NCBI RefSeq assembly: GCF_000222025.1
Contig: NZ_AFQO01000005.1
Span: 54,107-118,106, forward strand
Direction of reading: 5' to 3'
Origin: Haemophilus haemolyticus M19501
GTDB lineage: Bacteria > Pseudomonadota > Gammaproteobacteria > Enterobacterales > Pasteurellaceae
Length of the DNA stretch: 64,000 nucleotides
Positions 51,456 to 61,938 of this stretch are shown piece by piece. Position 1 is the stretch's first letter, and each line of letters begins with the position of its first letter. Below the pieces are notes generated by a model. That model saw only the letters and a list, made by a program, of their open reading frames with translations, did no database searches and had not been told where the DNA came from. The position numbers and the translations under genes were made by a program.

Positions 51456-52256
51456 ATGTCAGAACAATCTTCTAAATATATTGCGGCATTGCTTGCGGTA
51501 TTATCTATCTCAATGGTGCTTGGCATCGATCTATTTATTTTTTCTTTGCAAGTTGAAAAGCAAGTAATACCTCACTTGAGTGTAGGTGTATTGGTTGCAC
51601 AGTTAATTTCTTTATTGGTGTTTTATCGCGGCGAAATTTGCCCGGGACAACGTAGTCGTTTAATCAAAGTTAATCTGACTTTTGCTATTTATTGGGCAGC
51701 GTGGTTAGTAATAAGTTTATTGCAGAATAATCATACACTTACTAACGTGATGAGCGTATGTGGTCTTTCTGTCGTGTATTTTATTTGGAAACAACCAAAA
51801 ACTGAAAAAATCCGTAACAGCTTTTTATTGATGGCTGCATTAATTGCGGGTTTAGGTTGCTTGAGTTATTTAATGATTTTTACCGTGCTTCCTGCGAGTG
51901 ATTTTGCTGAATATAACCCTTTTGCACCGATTTTATCTGGTGTGATTTTAGCAAATCTTTCGCTTGTGATTGCACGAAATCGTTTACAAGGTTTTATTGC
52001 ATTGTTGCCCTTAGCAATGATTATATTGCTTGCTTTAAATGCCTTGGCAATGTTCTTATTTTTACTTTTAAATGGCATGGAAAGTGCGGTTAATTCTGAC
52101 AGTATTTTTGCTTACATCATTTATTTTGTTTGCCATTTTGTTATTGCGGCTATTCTGATTCTGCATAGTTTCCAAAAGTGGAAATTATCTGCTAATAGTT
52201 TATTTATCCTATTATTTATTGCTGTTTGCTTACCTTTATGGATGGTCTTCGTTTAA
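51456..52256 (+). CDS. Hypothetical multi-span inner-membrane protein
   Basis: A 266-residue hydrophobic protein with about eight membrane spans and short polar loops (YRGEICPGQRSRLIK, KQPKTEKIRNS). The start MSEQSSKYIAALLAVLSISM is chosen over a 10-codon extension. I cannot assign it to a family from sequence alone. It is transcribed divergently from the YicG-like gene. An uptake signal is in the coding region (52082). Confidence 0.65.
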   Translation: MSEQSSKYIAALLAVLSISMVLGIDLFIFSLQVEKQVIPHLSVGVLVAQLISLLVFYRGEICPGQRSRLIKVNLTFAIYWAAWLVISLLQNNHTLTNVMSVCGLSVVYFIWKQPKTEKIRNSFLLMAALIAGLGCLSYLMIFTVLPASDFAEYNPFAPILSGVILANLSLVIARNRLQGFIALLPLAMIILLALNALAMFLFLLLNGMESAVNSDSIFAYIIYFVCHFVIAAILILHSFQKWKLSANSLFILLFIAVCLPLWMVFV

Positions 52257-52274
52257 TAAAGAAAGCAATCATTG

Positions 52275-52305
52275 AGCCGTGGGGAATTTACCCACGGCTT
52301 TTTAA
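52275..52305 (+). terminator. Terminator overlapping the bcr 3' end
   Basis: AGCCGTGGG / CCCACGGCT then TTTTTAAA. The right arm and tail lie inside the last codons of the convergent bcr gene, so the terminator doubles as coding sequence. Confidence 0.8.
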
Positions 52306-53484
52306 ATTTCGGCTGGTTAGAAAGTAATACGCCAACACGGAAATCGCGACACATGCTCCCATAGTAAAGAGCATTGGTGCGGCAGTATCCATCTTCATTG
52401 ATGCGACTAAACTTCCCATAATTGCACCCACTGCAAAACGTACGCTACCAATCAAAGAATTTGCCGTTCCTGCCATTTGAGGACATCTTTCTAAAGCTGA
52501 TGCCATTGCATTTGATGAAATCACAGGATTTGGACCGACGAAAAAGGCGACGCCAATTGCCATAGGCCAAAAACCGAGATCTAAAAGTGCGGTCAAAATT
52601 AGCCACATTCCAGAAAGGAATTGAATTGTGAGGGCTATCCGTAACATTGTTTCTGCGCCCACTTTAGTAACAAATCGGCTATTCAAAAAGGAGGCAAAAA
52701 TCATCGTAACGATATTCATCATAAAGAAGTAACCGAACTGATCGACAGGAACCCCATAAATGCCGATATAGACAATTGATCCTGCAGTAACAAAAGCAAA
52801 CAACCCACCAAAGCCAAAAGAGGCGGCAAACATATAGCCGAGCACTTCTTTTTGCTTCCAAAGCAGAAGGAAATTGCGAGCGATAATATTTAAGTGCAGC
52901 GGAATGCGATTTTCTTTTTTATGGGTTTCTGGAATGATGAAAAAGACCAATGCTGCGGCTAATAATCCCACGAGCGAAATAACGTAAAAAATCGCATGCC
53001 AGTGGAAAAATTTAACGATGTAACCACCAATAATTGGCGCAACTAAAGGTGCAAGCATAAATACTAACGTGATGGTGGACATCACTTTGGATAGCTGATC
53101 TTTACTAAATAAATCACGCAATAATGCGCCAGAAAGTACAACAGGTGCGGCACCAAAGAAACCTTGCACAAAACGAAGTGCGGTGAAATTTCCGACCGAA
53201 TTTATTTCGGTGAGTACTAAAGCGGTTAGCGCACCTACAATGACACCGAGTAAAATGATCGGTTTTCGCCCAAAGCTATCGCCAAAAGGCCCCCAGAAAA
53301 GCTGACCGAATGCCATACCGTAGGCAAAAGAGGTTAGTGTATGTTGTACTTGTTCTGGACTCACGCCGAGATCTTTCGCAATTTCTAAAAAAGACGGCAA
53401 ATACATATCCACGCCAAAAGGCGGTAGCATGGAGAGAATGCCGAGTGTAAGAATAAAGATAAAAGTAGATTTTTGCTGACTCAT
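52288..53484 (-). CDS. bcr: Bcr/CflA-family multidrug efflux transporter
   Basis: A 398-residue major facilitator with 12 membrane spans (E. coli Bcr 396; exports bicyclomycin and others). Motif A GPFGDSFGRKPIILLGVIVG after TM2, RFVQGFFGAAPVVLSGALLRD (TM4 motif B) and MLAPLVAPIIGGYI (antiporter motif C) are clear. It starts one base after the rsuA stop, so the two are co-transcribed, an arrangement I remember from E. coli too. Confidence 0.9.
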   Translation of the reverse strand: MSQQKSTFIFILTLGILSMLPPFGVDMYLPSFLEIAKDLGVSPEQVQHTLTSFAYGMAFGQLFWGPFGDSFGRKPIILLGVIVGALTALVLTEINSVGNFTALRFVQGFFGAAPVVLSGALLRDLFSKDQLSKVMSTITLVFMLAPLVAPIIGGYIVKFFHWHAIFYVISLVGLLAAALVFFIIPETHKKENRIPLHLNIIARNFLLLWKQKEVLGYMFAASFGFGGLFAFVTAGSIVYIGIYGVPVDQFGYFFMMNIVTMIFASFLNSRFVTKVGAETMLRIALTIQFLSGMWLILTALLDLGFWPMAIGVAFFVGPNPVISSNAMASALERCPQMAGTANSLIGSVRFAVGAIMGSLVASMKMDTAAPMLFTMGACVAISVLAYYFLTSRNLKSRG

Positions 53485-53485
53485 T

Positions 53486-54184
53486 TTATTTCACCAACCT
53501 TTCAATTTCACTTTGAGTCAATGGGCGGTATTCGCCTTCTTCTAATGATTCATCTAGTACAACATCCCCAATTTTCCAGCGATGTAATCCAACAACTTTA
53601 TTCCCAAGTGCGGCAAACATACGTTTTACTTGATGATAACGACCTTCAGAAATGGTTAGGTTTACATTGTAATCATCTAAAATTTCTAATTTTGCTGGTT
53701 TAGTGGGTTCTTTTTCTCCACGCAATAAAATGCCTTCCGCACAAGTCGCTGCATAATTTTCTTCTACGGGATCAGCTAAAGTTACCAAATAGGTTTTTTC
53801 ACAATGATGTTTGGGGGAAGTGATGCGATGTGACCATTGTCCATCATCGGTAAGCAAGACGAGACCTGTTGTATCCACATCTAAGCGACCCGCGCTATGT
53901 AATTTGCCCGCTAAAGGGTAATCGAAAAATTGATAAATTGTTGGATAGTCGCCATCATCATTAGAACAAACACAGCCTTGTGGCTTATTCAACATAAAAT
54001 ACTGGCCTTCTTCCACCCACGTTAATAATTGATCTTCAAAATAGATTTCATCTTCTTGTGAAATTTGTACCGCGCCACTTTTGACAATTTCACCATTAAT
54101 TTTTACCGCACTTTGGCGGATTGCTTTCGTTGCTTGAGAACGTGTTAATCCCGTATTTTCAGCAATAAATTTATCTAATCTCAT
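53486..54184 (-). CDS. rsuA: RsuA, 16S rRNA pseudouridine-516 synthase
   Basis: A 232-residue synthase (E. coli 231). The N-terminal S4 domain is MRLDKFIAENTGLTRSQATK. The catalytic Asp lies in AGRLDVDTTGLVLLTDDG and the C-terminal EGRYHQVKRMFAALGN is conserved. It modifies U516 of 16S rRNA during 30S assembly. It is the small-subunit counterpart of rluB at the other end of the window. Confidence 0.95.
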   Translation of the reverse strand: MRLDKFIAENTGLTRSQATKAIRQSAVKINGEIVKSGAVQISQEDEIYFEDQLLTWVEEGQYFMLNKPQGCVCSNDDGDYPTIYQFFDYPLAGKLHSAGRLDVDTTGLVLLTDDGQWSHRITSPKHHCEKTYLVTLADPVEENYAATCAEGILLRGEKEPTKPAKLEILDDYNVNLTISEGRYHQVKRMFAALGNKVVGLHRWKIGDVVLDESLEEGEYRPLTQSEIERLVK

Positions 54185-54248
54185 TATGTTTTCTCTTGTT
54201 AAAATTCGCTAGGCATTGTACAGGTTTTTGCTTTTAGAACGAAACAAA

Positions 54249-54269
54249 AAAGGCTGCAATGCAGCCTTT
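54249..54269 (-). terminator. Terminator of the DUF1919 gene
   Basis: AAAGGCTGC / GCAGCCTTT with a 3-base loop; on the minus strand it runs into TTTTTTG. It lies between the DUF1919 stop and rsuA. Confidence 0.85.
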
Positions 54270-54274
54270 ATCTA

Positions 54275-54895
54275 TTAAGCTTGATTAAACCACTTCACGT
54301 AATCGAATTGATCGTAATATTTTTTCCCATTCCAGCCAGAAAATTCAAAAATATCGCCCACCTGATTTTGCTTCTCGAAGCCTTTTATATAATAAGCGGA
54401 TTTAAAAGCTGGGTAGGGCTTATGAGTAAAAATCACTTTATTTTTGAAAGGGAGTTGATCAAAAAGTTGAATGTCTTTTTCGGTTACACCATCTCGATCT
54501 GTCATCATAATAAAAAGATTATCGAAATTCATTCGTGACGTGCGAAGTTGCCATTTTTTATTGGCTTCTTGTTCACTGTGATAGTGCATAAAATGAATTT
54601 CAAGATCGGCAAGTTTTCCCACGGGATAACTTTTTTCCGTTTGCACAAATGTGAGAGGTTGATTGAGATAGAAATCCATATTTTGTAAATAACGCAAAAA
54701 ATCCTGTGGCGAGAGATAGAGATTCACAAAAGGCGAATTAAACGGCTGGTGTAAATCGTGTAAGATAAAAGCCCCCACGCAATTGGCAGAAATGACAGTC
54801 ATACCTTGATTTGTTAGTTTACGTTGCAGAGTGCGATTAATGAAAAATCTTTGGCATTTATTCACCGCACTTTTAATTTTTTGAAATGGATTCAT
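54275..54895 (-). CDS. DUF1919 protein, possible surface polysaccharide enzyme
   Basis: A 206-residue soluble protein. VISANCVGAFILHDL near residue 35, PFNSPFVNLYLSPQDFLRYL, FNNLFIMMTDRDG-like (seen as NFDNLFIMMTDRDG) and VIFTHKPYP are the usual DUF1919 landmarks. DUF1919 genes often occur in capsule or exopolysaccharide clusters and are suspected transferases, but no reaction is proven. Here it stands alone between rsuA and maeB. Confidence 0.8.
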   Translation of the reverse strand: MNPFQKIKSAVNKCQRFFINRTLQRKLTNQGMTVISANCVGAFILHDLHQPFNSPFVNLYLSPQDFLRYLQNMDFYLNQPLTFVQTEKSYPVGKLADLEIHFMHYHSEQEANKKWQLRTSRMNFDNLFIMMTDRDGVTEKDIQLFDQLPFKNKVIFTHKPYPAFKSAYYIKGFEKQNQVGDIFEFSGWNGKKYYDQFDYVKWFNQA

Positions 54896-55004
54896 TTTCT
54901 TATCCTTTATCCTTTTGTTGCGAAAATCCTACCTTTTTTGCTGAAAAATGAAAAGTCTAGCTAATGCCTCGCATCAAAAAAATTTTGTTATAAAGTTGTA
55001 AAAA

Positions 55005-55047
55005 TTTGCAGTTCGTCACAAATTTTTGAATAAAAAACAGATATAAT
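55005..55047 (+). promoter_or_regulatory. Candidate CRP-dependent promoter of maeB
   Basis: TTTGC-AGTTCG-TCACA (55005-55020) matches 8 of 10 CRP core bases; a perfect -10 TATAAT lies at 55042-55047 with no good -35. The site centre is about 41.5 bases before the predicted start, a class II activator position. Confidence 0.5.
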
Positions 55048-55092
55048 CGACGCGATATTTCAATCCTATTTCAAGAAAATGGAGCACTTATT

Positions 55093-57363
55093 ATGACCGA
55101 ACAATTACGTCAAGCAGCCTTAGATTTCCACGAATTTCCAATTCCTGGAAAAATTGAAGTTACCCCAACAAAATCATTAGCAACCCAACGCGATCTGGCT
55201 TTAGCTTATTCACCAGGTGTGGCAGAGCCTTGTTTAGAAATTGAAAAAGATCCTGCCGCCTCTTACAAATATACGGCGCGTGGCAATTTAGTGGCGGTGA
55301 TTTCCAATGGTACAGCGGTACTTGGGCTTGGTAATATTGGCGCGCTTGCGGGCAAACCTGTAATGGAGGGGAAGGGCGTATTGTTCAAAAAGTTCGCAGG
55401 TATCAATGTATTTGATATTGAAGTAAATGAACATGATCCCGATAAACTTGTAGATATTATTGCCTCGTTAGAACCAACTTTTGGTGGGGTAAATCTTGAA
55501 GATATTAAAGCACCTGAATGCTTCTATATCGAACAAAAATTGCGTGAGAGAATGAATATTCCTGTGTTCCATGATGACCAGCATGGAACAGCGATCATCA
55601 GTGCTGCCGCGATCATAAATTCTCTTCGTATTGTAGGTAAAAAAATTGAAGATGTTCGACTTGTGGCTTCTGGTGCGGGTGCGGCATCTATTGCGTGCTT
55701 GAACTTATTGCTTTCTTTAGGTATGAAACGTGAAAACATCACAGTTTGCGACTCGAAAGGCGTGGTATATAAAGGCCGTGATGACAAAATGGATCAAACC
55801 AAAAAAGATTATGCAATTGAAGATAATGGCTGGCGTAAACTTGGCGATGCGATTCCAAATGCCGATATTTTCTTAGGTTGTTCTGCGGCTGGTGCGCTTA
55901 CACAAGATATGGTGAAAACCATGGCTGCGCATCCAATTATTCTTGCTTTAGCTAACCCAAATCCTGAAATTACCCCGCCAGAAGCGAAAGCGGTTCGTCC
56001 CGATGCGATTGTATGTACAGGCCGCTCCGATTACCCAAACCAAGTAAATAACGTGCTTTGTTTCCCATTCATTTTCCGTGGCGCATTAGATGTGGGCGCA
56101 ACCACTATTAATGAAGAAATGAAACGTGCGGCAGTTTATGCTATCGCTGACCTTGCATTAGAAGAGCAAAACGAAGTGGTAACTTCAGCTTACGGTGGTG
56201 AAGGCGCGACTTTTGGTGCAGATTATGTGATTCCTCGTCCATTCGATCCTCGCTTGATTGTGCGTATCGCACCAGCGGTAGCAAAAGCTGCAATGGAATC
56301 TGGTGTGGCAACTCGTCCAATTCAAAATTGGGATGCTTATGTTGAAAAACTAACTCAGTTTGTTTACAAAACGAGCTTGTTTATGCGTCCTATTTTCAGC
56401 CAAGCAAAAGCAGAAAAACAACGCATTATTTTAGCGGAAGGGGAAGAAAATAAAGCATTGCATGCAACCCAAGAAGTAATTTCAATGGGCTTGGCAAATC
56501 CAATTTTAATTGGTCGCCGTAGCGTGATTGAAGAAAAAATTAAAAAACTTGGTTTGCGTTTAACTGCTGGTGTAGATTTTGAAATTGTGGATAACGAAGA
56601 TAATCCTCGCTATGAAGAATGTTGGAAACATTATTACGAGCTTACCAAACGTAAAGGTATCACGCCTGCAATCGCAAAACGTGTCGTGCGTTCTAACACT
56701 ACCGTATTAGCTTCTACGTTACTTAGCTTAGGTTATGCAGATGCTTTAGTATGTGGCTTATTTGGTTCATACGGAAAACACCTTACATCTATTCGCGATA
56801 TTATTGGCTTAAAAGATGGTGTGAAAACTGCTGCTGCTTTAAATAGCCTTGTATTACCGACTGGTAACGTATTCTTAACTGATACCCATGTAAACAGTAA
56901 TCCAACAACAGAAGAATTAGCTGAAATTACCTTAATGGCAGCAGAAGAAATCCATCGTTTCGGTATTGAACCTGCAGTTGCCTTGCTTTCCCATTCTAAT
57001 TTTGGTTCATCTAATTCACTCGGTGCACCAAAAATGCGAGATGTATTACAGATCGTAAAAGAGCGTAATCCACACTTAATGATCGATGGTGAAATGCGTG
57101 GCGATTTAGCGATGAACGAAGCTCACCGCAAAGAAGTCATGCCTGATAGCCCATTGAAAGGAAGTGCAAATTTATTAGTGTTCCCTGATTTGAGCTCATC
57201 ACGTATAAGTTATAGCTTATTACGCGGCACTACTACGGCAATTACCGTTGGCCCGATCTTAATGGGTATGAACAAATCTGCGCATATTCTTAATCCGGGT
57301 GCATCTGTTCGCCGTATTATTAATATGATTGCCTATGCTGCGGTGAAAGCACAACAAGAGTAA
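55093..57363 (+). CDS. maeB: NADP-dependent malic enzyme (MaeB type)
   Basis: A 756-residue two-domain enzyme (E. coli MaeB 759) that decarboxylates malate to pyruvate with NADP. The malic domain has [36 protein letters not shown] and [16 protein letters not shown] (seen as [20 protein letters not shown]). A Rossmann domain with [20 protein letters not shown] follows. The C-terminal ~330 residues are a phosphotransacetylase-like domain, regulatory in E. coli (acetyl-CoA/acetyl phosphate response) and catalytically inactive there. It links the C4 pool to pyruvate and to the PDH and Pta-AckA enzymes of this window. Confidence 0.95.
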   Translation: MTEQLRQAALDFHEFPIPGKIEVTPTKSLATQRDLALAYSPGVAEPCLEIEKDPAASYKYTARGNLVAVISNGTAVLGLGNIGALAGKPVMEGKGVLFKKFAGINVFDIEVNEHDPDKLVDIIASLEPTFGGVNLEDIKAPECFYIEQKLRERMNIPVFHDDQHGTAIISAAAIINSLRIVGKKIEDVRLVASGAGAASIACLNLLLSLGMKRENITVCDSKGVVYKGRDDKMDQTKKDYAIEDNGWRKLGDAIPNADIFLGCSAAGALTQDMVKTMAAHPIILALANPNPEITPPEAKAVRPDAIVCTGRSDYPNQVNNVLCFPFIFRGALDVGATTINEEMKRAAVYAIADLALEEQNEVVTSAYGGEGATFGADYVIPRPFDPRLIVRIAPAVAKAAMESGVATRPIQNWDAYVEKLTQFVYKTSLFMRPIFSQAKAEKQRIILAEGEENKALHATQEVISMGLANPILIGRRSVIEEKIKKLGLRLTAGVDFEIVDNEDNPRYEECWKHYYELTKRKGITPAIAKRVVRSNTTVLASTLLSLGYADALVCGLFGSYGKHLTSIRDIIGLKDGVKTAAALNSLVLPTGNVFLTDTHVNSNPTTEELAEITLMAAEEIHRFGIEPAVALLSHSNFGSSNSLGAPKMRDVLQIVKERNPHLMIDGEMRGDLAMNEAHRKEVMPDSPLKGSANLLVFPDLSSSRISYSLLRGTTTAITVGPILMGMNKSAHILNPGASVRRIINMIAYAAVKAQQE

Positions 57364-57411
57364 TTGAAAAAGTGCGGTGAATTTTTATTAAATTTCCGCC
57401 GTTTACTTAAC

Positions 57412-57444
57412 AAAGCCTCGATTTTTCTCGAGGCTTTATTTTTT
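57412..57444 (+). terminator. Terminator after maeB
   Basis: AAAGCCTCGA / TCGAGGCTTT with a 6-base loop then ATTTTTTG. The remaining gap to 57643 holds two uptake signals in opposite orientation (57370, 57538) and no gene. Confidence 0.88.
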
Positions 57445-57643
57445 GTAATTCTATTGAATGTGATTAGCTAAAATTGTTCTACACAGAATTCGGCATATTG
57501 TTTGCATTTGAGATTAAGTAAAACTATGCGAAAATTTACCGCACTTTAAGGCTTTTATCTTGTCGAAAAGGAGCTGATAGACATATAGCCTATCTTTCTT
57601 TAATTTAATACGGCTTATATGCCGTTGTTTAGTGGTTTTCACA

Positions 57644-59569
57644 ATGAAAAAAGCGCATTCCCCTTTATTTCCCATCTTCACATTTGTGTTGATTAATCTC
57701 ATCATCCTTTCCTTATCCCGTTTTGGACTTGCTGTGTGGCAATCAGAACGTGTATCCGCCGTAGATGGCTGGTTGCAATTATTTTTGCAAGGCGTACGAA
57801 TGGATATTGTGGCACTTTGTTATTTATTTGGCGTACCTGCATTGCTCACAACATTGTTCCATTGCAGCAAAGTTTGGCTAAAAATTTTACGCCTTTGGCT
57901 AACCCTTGGTAGCGTGTTCATTATCTTTATGGAAATTGCCACACCTGCTTTTATTGAAACCTATGATTACCGCCCAAATCGTTTATTTATCGAATATCTG
58001 ATTTATCCGAAAGAAGTTTTTTCAATGCTGGCGGAAGGGCATTTAAGTGCGGTAATTTTTAGCCTTGTTTTCACGATTTTAGCTGCCGTGATTTATTGGA
58101 AAATTTCTGGTTGGGCAGTCAAAAATTTACGTTCAATGAGTTGGAAACTTCGTTCTGTGATTGCTTTGCTTGTTATTGTCGTGAGCTTCCTTGGGGCGCG
58201 TTCAAGTTTTCAACACCGCGGTATTAATCCCGCCATGGTGGCATTTTCCTCTGATGCGTTAGTGAATTCTTTGGTGCTTAATTCGGGCTATTCCGTGATT
58301 TATGCCGCACAGCAGTTTAAAGATGAAGAAAAATCTTCAGAGATGTATGGAAAAATGGATGCAGACGAAATGTTTCGTATTGTTAAAGCCAGCCGTGGCC
58401 GTCCAGACAGCGATTACATTTCAGATAAATACCCAACTTTAACGAAAAATGTCGCGACTTATCAGGGTAAACCTAAAAATATCGTGATTGTGTTACAAGA
58501 GAGTCTCGGTGCTCAATTTATTGGAACGCTCGGTGGCAAACCACTTTCTCCAAATGTGGATCAGCTTGCAAAAGAAGGGTGGTTATTTGAAAATCTTTAT
58601 GCAACAGGCACACGTTCAGTACGCGGTATTGAAGCAACAATCGCAGGTTTTACGCCAACGCCGGCTCGTGCAGTGGTGAAACTTAATAATGCTCAAAGTG
58701 GTTTCTTTACTATTGCGGATTTATTACATAAACAAGGTTATAACACTTCCTTTATTTATGGCGGAGAAAAGCACTTCGACAATATGGCGAGCTTTTTCTA
58801 CGGTAATGGCTTTAAAGATATTTGGGATCAACAAGATTACCAGAATCCAAAATTTACTGGCACTTGGGGCGTGAGTGACGAGGATTTATTTGATAAAGCC
58901 AATGAAACTTTCACGAAATTACAAAATGAAGGTAAACCGTTTTTTAGTTTAGTGTTTAGCTCTAGCAATCACGATCCATTTGAATATCCAGACGGCAGGA
59001 TTGAGCTTTATGAACAACCAAAAGCCACTCGTAATAATGCAGCAAAATATGCGGATTATGCCTTAGGTCATTTCTTTAAAATGGCAAAACAGTCTAATTA
59101 TTGGAAAGATACGATTTTCTTAATTGTTGCGGATCACGATTCTCGTGTAGGTGGAGCAAGTCTTGTGCCGATTAAGCATTTCCATATTCCAGCTTTGATT
59201 ATCGGGGAGGGCATTATGCCACGTCGTGACAGCCGTCTTGTGAGCCAAATTGATATGCCAACCACGTTACTTTCTTTAGCAGGTGTAAGTGGTAATTATC
59301 CAATGATTGGTTTTGATTTAACGCAAGATGTGAACCCAGATCGTGCCTTTATGCAATACGATCAAACTCAAGCAATGATGAAAGGCAATAATGATGTAGT
59401 AATTCAAATGCCAAATAAAGCAGCGCAAGGTTATCATTATGATAAAGCTTCAGAAACTTTAACGCCAAAAGAGGTGCCTGATGCAATGAAAAAAGAGGCA
59501 TTGGCTCACGCTTTATTAGGCAGCTATTTATATAAGAATCGGTTGTATTATTCAGATGAAAATAAATAA
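57644..59569 (+). CDS. LTA synthase-like sulfatase-fold membrane enzyme
   Basis: A 641-residue protein with five N-terminal membrane spans (to about 200) and a periplasmic alkaline-phosphatase/sulfatase-fold domain (about 280-560). Catalytic-domain landmarks: NIVIVLQESLGAQFIGTLGG (metal-binding Glu), ENLYATGTRSVRGIEATIAG (nucleophile Thr), VSDEDLF and VADHDSRVGG (metal-binding Asp-His). Members transfer phosphoglycerol or phosphoethanolamine to surface glycans. Gram-negative relatives include OpgB-like enzymes, so modification of a periplasmic or LOS glycan is plausible. I recall the Rd equivalent as HI1246. ATG 57644 is chosen over GTG 57632. Confidence 0.85.
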   Translation: MKKAHSPLFPIFTFVLINLIILSLSRFGLAVWQSERVSAVDGWLQLFLQGVRMDIVALCYLFGVPALLTTLFHCSKVWLKILRLWLTLGSVFIIFMEIATPAFIETYDYRPNRLFIEYLIYPKEVFSMLAEGHLSAVIFSLVFTILAAVIYWKISGWAVKNLRSMSWKLRSVIALLVIVVSFLGARSSFQHRGINPAMVAFSSDALVNSLVLNSGYSVIYAAQQFKDEEKSSEMYGKMDADEMFRIVKASRGRPDSDYISDKYPTLTKNVATYQGKPKNIVIVLQESLGAQFIGTLGGKPLSPNVDQLAKEGWLFENLYATGTRSVRGIEATIAGFTPTPARAVVKLNNAQSGFFTIADLLHKQGYNTSFIYGGEKHFDNMASFFYGNGFKDIWDQQDYQNPKFTGTWGVSDEDLFDKANETFTKLQNEGKPFFSLVFSSSNHDPFEYPDGRIELYEQPKATRNNAAKYADYALGHFFKMAKQSNYWKDTIFLIVADHDSRVGGASLVPIKHFHIPALIIGEGIMPRRDSRLVSQIDMPTTLLSLAGVSGNYPMIGFDLTQDVNPDRAFMQYDQTQAMMKGNNDVVIQMPNKAAQGYHYDKASETLTPKEVPDAMKKEALAHALLGSYLYKNRLYYSDENK

Positions 59570-59573
59570 ACAT

Positions 59574-59598
59574 AACGCCAGCTTAAACTGGCGTTTCT
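59574..59598. terminator. Bidirectional terminator before uvrB end
   Basis: AACGCCAG / CTGGCGTT with a 6-base loop then TCTTTT, between convergent genes. Confidence 0.85.
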
Positions 59599-59599
59599 T

Positions 59600-61639
59600 T
59601 TAGTTATCAAAAACAAACTGTTCACGCAATTGATGTAATTGATCACGAATTGCCGCGGCTTTTTCAAATTCCAAATCTTGTGCAAATTTATACATTTGCT
59701 GTTCCAGTTTTTTGATTTGTTGTTGATATTCTTTAGCATTTTTCGGTGCATTATAAAGTGCGGTTGGTTCTGCCGCCATTTTTCCACGTTGTTTATTGGC
59801 TTTCGCTTTTTGATTTGCACCTTGCCCAATATCTAACAATTCACCGACTTTCTTATTTAATGCTTGTGGCACAATGCCATGTTCTTCATTGTATTTGGTT
59901 TGTTTTCCACGACGACGATTGGTTTCAGTAATGGCTTTTTCCATGGATTTTGTGATGCTATCCGCATATAAAATCGCTTTACCATTTAAGTTTCGCGCAG
60001 CACGACCGATGGTTTGGATTAAAGAGCGTTCGGAACGTAAAAATCCTTCTTTGTCCGCATCTAAAATCGCCACAAGAGACACTTCCGGAATATCTAAACC
60101 TTCACGCAATAAGTTAATTCCAACCAATACATCAAATTCGCCCAAACGCAAATCACGGATAATTTCGACGCGCTCCACAGTATCAATATCGGAATGTAAA
60201 TAACGCACACGAATCCCGTGTTCATCCAAATAATCTGTTAAATCTTCCGCCATTTTTTTAGTGAGTGTTGTCACTAAAACTCGCTCATTTTTATCCGCTC
60301 TTTGGCGAGCTTCAGAAAGTAAATCATCCACTTGAATAGACACTGGACGAATTTCAATGAGCGGATCAAGCAAACCAGTCGGGCGAACCACTTGATCGAT
60401 GATTTCACTACCTGATTTCTCTAATTCATAAGGCCCTGGTGTTGCGGAAACATAAATGGTTTGTGGGGCTAAGCGTTCAAATTCCTCAAAGCGTAACGGA
60501 CGATTATCCAATGCGGACGGTAAACGGAAACCATATTCGACTAAGGTTTCTTTACGTGAACGGTCGCCGCGATACATCCCACCAATTTGAGGCACAGTTA
60601 CATGAGATTCATCAATAATTAAAATAGCATCAGAGGGCATATAATCAAATAATGTTGGTGGTGGCTCGCCTTCATTTCTGCCCGACAAATAGCGAGAGTA
60701 GTTTTCAATGCCCGAGCAATAGCCCAATTCATTCATCATTTCAATATCAAATTGGGTACGTTGGCTGATGCGTTGTTCTTCTAAAAGTTTATGTTCTTTA
60801 ATGAAGTATTCACGGCGTGATACTAGTTCTTTTTTGATGTTTTCTATCGCATCTAAAATACGTTCTCTTGGAGTAACATAGTGCGTTTTAGGATAGATCG
60901 TAAAACGTGGTACTGCACCAAAACTACTGCCCGTGAGCGGATCAAATAAACTTAATCGTTCAATTTCATCATCAAATAATTCAATACGCACGGCACGATC
61001 ATCGGATTCCGCAGGGAAAATATCAATAATTTCCCCGCGAACACGGAAAGTCCCACGCTGAAATGCTTGATCATTGCGGGTATATTGCAATTCAGCTAAC
61101 TTAGCTAAAATTTGGCGTTGATCGATAATGGCACCTTGTTGTAAATGCAACATCATTTGTAAATAGCTATCAGGATCACCCAAACCATAAATTGCAGAAA
61201 CGGATGCTACCACGATGGTATCTCGACGTTCTAAAAAAGATTTTGTCGCTGAAAGACGCATTTGTTCGATTTGATCATTAATAGACGCATCTTTTTCAAT
61301 AAATGTATCACTGCTTGGCACATAGGCTTCTGGCTGATAGTAATCATAGTAAGACACAAAATATTCCACCGCATTTTCTGGAAAAAAGGCTTTCATTTCT
61401 GCATAAAGCTGGGCAGCAAGGGTTTTATTTGGCGCAAGTAACATGGCGGGGCGATTTAATTGAGCAATTACATTGGCGATAGTAAACGTCTTCCCCGAGC
61501 CTGTTACCCCGAGCAAAGTTTGATGCGCCAAACCATCTGTTAAATTTTCAGCTAGTTTTTCGATAGCTTGTGGCTGATCGCCAGAAGGACGAAAGTCGGA
61601 ATGCAGGATGAATGGTTTTGTGTTGATTTTTTCAGACAT
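59600..61639 (-). CDS. uvrB: UvrB, excinuclease ABC subunit B
   Basis: A 679-residue helicase-like damage verifier (E. coli 673). Walker [18 protein letters not shown], the damage-probing beta hairpin [29 protein letters not shown], motif V/VI ([24 protein letters not shown]) and a C-terminal UvrC-binding UVR domain ([20 protein letters not shown]) are present. No LexA box was recognised upstream. A DnaA-box cluster lies about 270-300 bases upstream, and an uptake signal starts immediately before the ATG. Confidence 0.97.
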   Translation of the reverse strand: MSEKINTKPFILHSDFRPSGDQPQAIEKLAENLTDGLAHQTLLGVTGSGKTFTIANVIAQLNRPAMLLAPNKTLAAQLYAEMKAFFPENAVEYFVSYYDYYQPEAYVPSSDTFIEKDASINDQIEQMRLSATKSFLERRDTIVVASVSAIYGLGDPDSYLQMMLHLQQGAIIDQRQILAKLAELQYTRNDQAFQRGTFRVRGEIIDIFPAESDDRAVRIELFDDEIERLSLFDPLTGSSFGAVPRFTIYPKTHYVTPRERILDAIENIKKELVSRREYFIKEHKLLEEQRISQRTQFDIEMMNELGYCSGIENYSRYLSGRNEGEPPPTLFDYMPSDAILIIDESHVTVPQIGGMYRGDRSRKETLVEYGFRLPSALDNRPLRFEEFERLAPQTIYVSATPGPYELEKSGSEIIDQVVRPTGLLDPLIEIRPVSIQVDDLLSEARQRADKNERVLVTTLTKKMAEDLTDYLDEHGIRVRYLHSDIDTVERVEIIRDLRLGEFDVLVGINLLREGLDIPEVSLVAILDADKEGFLRSERSLIQTIGRAARNLNGKAILYADSITKSMEKAITETNRRRGKQTKYNEEHGIVPQALNKKVGELLDIGQGANQKAKANKQRGKMAAEPTALYNAPKNAKEYQQQIKKLEQQMYKFAQDLEFEKAAAIRDQLHQLREQFVFDN

Positions 61640-61903
61640 AAAGTGCGGTCAGTTTTTTGATAGTTTTGAATAATGCCTATTTTAGCATATTTAACGTGTA
61701 AAATTGATCAGGCAAAAATCTAAGTTTTACACAGACTTAGTGATGTCAAGAGAAAGATCTCACAAATTCATAAAAAAACTTCAATTTTTTACTAGACAAA
61801 ACTTAACTTATTGATTTTAAATGATAATTTAAATTTAGGCTAATCTGTAATCAAGATCGAACAATCCTTGTAAGAACAAGGGATCCGCAAAATTTTAAAA
61901 AGT

Positions 61904-61938
61904 TAATCCACAAAGTTATCCACAGGCTCTGTGGATAG
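61904..61938. promoter_or_regulatory. Cluster of three DnaA-box-like sites upstream of uvrB
   Basis: TAATCCACA (61904-61912, 8/9), TTATCCACA (61916-61924, perfect) and, on the other strand, CTATCCACA (61930-61938, 8/9). E. coli uvrB is also reported to carry a DnaA box in its regulatory region. The rest of 61640-62027 is AT-rich with no gene. Confidence 0.7.

Larger units (their letters stand above)
2428..61649. repeat. DNA uptake signal sequences (48 perfect copies)
   Basis: The 9-bp Haemophilus uptake signal AAGTGCGGT (+) or ACCGCACTT (-) starts at: 2428+, 2458-, 4069-, 7727+, 7966-, 8046+, 8693-, 10112-, 10336+, 10542+, 11089+, 14896-, 15624+, 15826-, 16900-, 18615-, 19299+, 21132+, 23347+, 25809-, 26832+, 29703+, 30534+, 32041+, 32300-, 34006+, 35605-, 37580+, 40475+, 41065-, 41403-, 42621-, 42764-, 43307-, 45579-, 49408-, 49804+, 51370+, 52082+, 52585+, 53176+, 54105-, 54864-, 57370+, 57538-, 58045+, 59756+, 61641+. 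They direct DNA capture by competent cells. The list was made by eye and a copy could be missed. Confidence 0.93.

Noticed and set aside
61650..61760. LexA/SOS box upstream of uvrB
   Set aside because: No CTGT-N8-ACAG-like palindrome could be found; the nearest CTGTG sequence lacks the second half.
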